Made by a program: the position numbers and the translations under genes. A DNA stretch of 64,000 bases, from positions 18,799,266-18,863,265 of the forward strand of contig CM034534.1 in assembly GCA_020002185.1 (NCBI GenBank). The letters are read 5' to 3'. Below, in pieces: positions 60,483 to 64,000 of the stretch. Source of the DNA: Paraescarpia echinospica (taxonomy: Eukaryota; Annelida; Polychaeta; Sabellida; Siboglinidae). The stretch's first letter is position 1, and every line of letters starts with the position of its first letter. A model generated the notes under the pieces. It had not been told where the DNA came from. It searched no databases and saw only the letters and a list, made by a program, of their open reading frames with translations.

Positions 60483-63215
60483 ACGTTTGCATCACAAAAG
60501 AACTCACACCAACTAGATATACAATTAAACACACGCCACGTCCTGTTGGTTTAGGTGGTGGTGTTGCTTTCATCCACAAATCCGGACTAAACGTACGAAA
60601 ACGGACCATTAAAGTGTTTCGGACGTTCGAGCATATTGAGTGTACACTGTAAACCTGTAAGTCATGTCTGCGCATTGTCATCGTGTACCGCCCGCCTCCA
60701 TCTTCGAAAAACGGCCTAACAACATCGGCCTTTTTCGAGGAATGGGGTCACTTCATCGATCAACACTTATTACAACCTGGTCCATTCATTGTCATTGGAG
60801 ATCTCAACTTCCATCTGGATGATAACACGGATCCAGACGCAAGACGACTCACAAGTTCTCTACAGTCGACACGTGCATGGATCCACCCATCGAAATCGTG
60901 CAGCTCTGACGAAAACAAAGTATCGGAAGTTACGCGCAATAAATGCAGATATCTTTCGACAAGACATGATTCGACCTGAAGATCTCGAGTCACTAAGTGT
61001 TGATGAATTGGTCAGCCACTGCGACGCTACTCTTATGAATCTTTTTGATATACACGCTCCTTTGTTAGAAAAGCGCGTCCGACTGAGACCAGATACAGCC
61101 TGGTATAATGGTGATCTGCGCGACGCCAAACAAAAGAGAAGGCGGCGAGAACGAACATGGCGAAAATCCAAACTGGAAGTTCATCTGCAAAAGTTTCGTG
61201 AATAATGCAAGCTGGTAAATTATATGCTGCTACATGCCAAGACTACTTTCTATTCCGGAAAAATCCGGGACTTTGGAAAAGACCAGAAACAGTTGTTTGA
61301 TGCTGAGAACACTCTTCTTCACAGAAATAATGACACAGAGCTTCCGACACATGATTCGCAATCTGAATTGACGGAGATATTCGCAACGTTCTTCGCCGAG
61401 AAGACAAGCCATATCCGCAGCGAGTTGCCGAGTACTACTGCGTCACAACAACAACGAGCGCTAAACAACCACTGAACATGTGAACTGTCATTGTTCTCCC
61501 TGCCAACAACAGAATGTATAAAGAAAACCGCCATGGACGCACCACCACAATCGTACGACCTTGACCCAGCATCGACTTGGCTAGTGAGGGAATCAATTGA
61601 TGAACTTCTTCCGATCGTGTCACGCATAATTGTGCAATCACTGAAATCGACGACCACATGCAAAAGAATAATTTGCACAACCAGTTTCAATCTGCATATC
61701 GACAACATCACTCCACTGAAACTGCTCTATTTAAAGTGCATAGTGACATTATGTCTGCAGTCGACCGAGGCCGCGTTGTTGTGCTAGTCATGCTTGACTT
61801 GACCGTAGCCTTCGACATCATTGACTCGAGTAAATTGACTGGTAGATTTGGTGTGACTGGCGCTGCGCTCGAGTGGTTTAGATCGTACTTATCCGGACGG
61901 CTGCAGCTCGTGCGTATTGGCAGTGACAAATCTTCACCAACACCTGTGCCGTTTGGCGTGCCGCAAGGTTCTTTGCTTGGGCCGTTGCTTTTTACGGCAT
62001 ATATCTCACCGCTCGACGACATCGTCAAGAAATTCAGGGTGGACTATCATTTTTATGCAGACGACACGCAAATTTACGTCTCATTTTATCCCGGCGAAGA
62101 TGACCAGGTGAATTCAATTGACAATCTGTGTAATTGCCTTGAGGTTATAGAGGACTGGTTGCGGGCCAATTCACTGAAGACAAACGACCACAAGACGGAT
62201 GTTGTGGTGTTCGGCACCAAGCCCAAGTTGTCACTGATGATGGACGTCCTTATAATCATTGGTGATGCAACTCTGAACGCATCATATAATGTTCGTAACC
62301 TTGGCGAACCACGTCATTGCCATCTACAGAACAGCCTACACGCATCTACACAACATCAGCCGTATCAGGCGTTACCTTACCACATATGCGACGAAATCAT
62401 TAGTCCATGCCTTCGTCATGTCCTAATTGGACTACTGGAATGCGTTGCTTGCTGGACTACCACATGAACATTTGAATATACTCCATCGCATTCAAAACGT
62501 GGCAGCAAGAATCATTACTTTCACACCTCGCCGAGATCACATTACCCCAATCACGAAAGAACTGCACTGGCTACCTGTGAAATGTCGAATTGAATTCAAG
62601 ATTCTTATCCTGAGTATTGATGTATGAACGGCACCGCACCACTGTACCTGGAGAACATGCTGAAGAGACAGTGCTCAGCAGGGCGCACACGTTTGTCCCA
62701 ACAACATTTGCTACAAGTGCCGCGAACGAAGCTTGTTAGTTTTGGTGATCGTGAATTCGAAGTGATCGGACCTCCATTATGGAATCCGCTGCTGTTTCAC
62801 ATAAAATATAGTAGAAACCTATCACTGTTCAAACGGATTCTGAAAACGCACATGTTCAAAGCGGAATACTGTTGACATTTCACTTTCTCTGACTTATATT
62901 TTATTTATCTACCTTTGACTGCATATATGTAAATATTATATATATTATTTACTATATATATATATATATATACATAAAGTATCTTATATATTTTAATATT
63001 GTTTAAATGACAGCTTTATTTATTTGTATTTATCTATGTTTAGTGAATTAAATTAAATTTTTCTCTTTTTATAAGTATTATATAAAATTTGTATTTGATA
63101 TATATTGTGCTAATACGTTTGCTAAATTTAATGTTTTATGCTATTAGATTCTTGTACAGCGCTTTGAGCATTTTATTGGAAATTGCGCTTTATAAAATAA
63201 ATATTATTATTCTTA
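60483..63215 (+). mobile_element. CR1/L2-group LINE interrupting gene C exon 1
   Basis: It begins inside the endonuclease domain (TIKHTPRPVGLGGGVAFIHK, GPFIVIGDLNFHLDDNTD). It continues through QFQSAYRQHHSTETALFKVH, VVLVMLDLTVAFDIID, FGVPQGSLLGPLLFTAYISP, and FYADDTQIYVSF with the YADD box at 62054-62065. A C-terminal part (GLPHEHLNILHRIQNVAARI, KELHWLPVKCRI) follows. The 3' end carries an AGCGCTTTGAGCA/GCGCTTTATAAA motif and a short ATT tail. It is 5'-truncated, lacks the first RT motifs (near 61.65 kb) and has frameshifts. Confidence 0.82.
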
Positions 63216-64000
63216 TTCTTGCTGATACGCGTTGAAACTGAACTTACACATTTTGGTAGTGTGTAAATGAAGAGTTGTTATTATTATGAAACAACAGTGG
63301 CTAATTTCGAACAATTACTATTAAAATACACATTATTTTAAATCCGCTTTGACGTCATGCAACTGACATTTTTACCAAGTGCTCCACGTCCAAGTGAGCA
63401 TGGCGTGTGTTATAGTTCATTCGGCAAGAGCGTTTGGTTGCAAGATATACCTCACTCAATGTCACGTTGAGTACTCAGAGCTACGTTACATTTTGGTAAG
63501 CTGCTTATGCACAGCTTCCGGCGAATCGTCTACTATAACGGGCTGTAAAACGAGCAAATAGGAGCTCCGAGATCTGTAAAACGCTGTACCAACTCCCGTC
63601 TCAGCAGCTCAACAAATGGTTCATACGTGTCCGGCATTTCTGGTTCGTTTTCAGGAGTGTTGAAAAATGCAACTGTTGTGTTTCCCGCAATCGCAACTTG
63701 ATCTCGAAAGTAGAAACGGACCAGAAGATTTCTTTGGTTAAATGTTCTCGTACGTCCAGTTAATGATTCAGCAGATTGAGATGCGTCACGTTGTCGACAA
63801 GAAATGACAACTCACAGATGCACCTAGGATCAGCGATGTACCGTAGGCCTTACGTCTGGAAACGTCTGCCTCACTAACAAGTTACTTTCATTATTCAGCT
63901 TTCTTTTTCTTTAATTTATGCTGAGCCCCGCAATTTTCTGTAAATTATGTAGATACTGCGTCGAAATTTTTCAAAAAACTCCGCCAAATAAATATATCCA
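63216..64000. other. Right edge; minus-strand open frame of unknown meaning
   Basis: On the minus strand a frame of about 88 codons ends at TAG (63533-63535) and includes FNQRNLLVRFYFRDQ and MPDTYEPFVELLRREL. It has no early ATG, so it could be a 3' exon or an element fragment. The remainder of gene C exon 1 is not evident here. Confidence 0.3.

Overview
The window is animal nuclear DNA, not prokaryotic. Its coding sequence is split into short exons with matching intron phases. The introns are long and AT-rich, and they are packed with CA/GT and TA microsatellites, tRNA-derived SINEs and decayed non-LTR retrotransposons. The only cellular gene family I can recognise is DEG/ENaC/ASIC (amiloride-sensitive type sodium channels). 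Such channels have two membrane segments, a cysteine-rich extracellular domain and a GAS-type pore motif. A transposon-rich invertebrate fits, but I cannot name the phylum from sequence alone.

Three DEG/ENaC loci lie head to tail on the + strand. Gene A (3310-16722) is cut by the left edge of the window: seven 3' exons are visible, giving 759 codons that run into a stop. Gene B (21537-56318) appears complete. Ten exons join in frame into a 973-residue protein, with the HG motif, TM1, FPAVTICNQNAFR, a CYTFN cysteine block, CGCRD, CDCPxSC, DVGG and GLLIGAS in the expected order. Gene C is a degraded copy of exon 1 at about 60.36-60.48 kb, interrupted by a retrotransposon. Genes A and B come from a segmental duplication: about 2.90-18.64 kb matches about 45.51-57.17 kb across exons, introns and two shared SINEs.

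The most unusual feature is in the channel. Between the CDCPxSC strand and the last helix before TM2, where ASIC-type channels have only a few tens of residues (the knuckle), both genes carry about 490 extra residues. These sit in one 1561-bp exon that is the same length and fully open in both copies. I do not recognise a domain in it. It looks mostly helical, has several N-glycosylation sequons, and would be extracellular.

Layout: 1-2.9 kb, a CR1-like LINE fragment and an inverted RTE-like LINE. 2.9-18.6 kb, gene A, with a LINE in its last intron. 18.6-21.5 kb, LINE and Penelope-like remnants. 21.5-56.3 kb, gene B; its second and third introns hold several LINEs, two of them nested, and a 0.5-kb-arm inverted repeat. 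52.9-54.7 kb, a seven-unit 259-bp tandem array in gene B that is a single unit in gene A. 55.4-55.9 kb, a near-palindromic foldback. 57.3-58.3 kb, about 1 kb of G/T-only repeat. 59.5-63.2 kb, a SINE, the gene C remnant and a LINE. The rest is sequence in which I see no gene.
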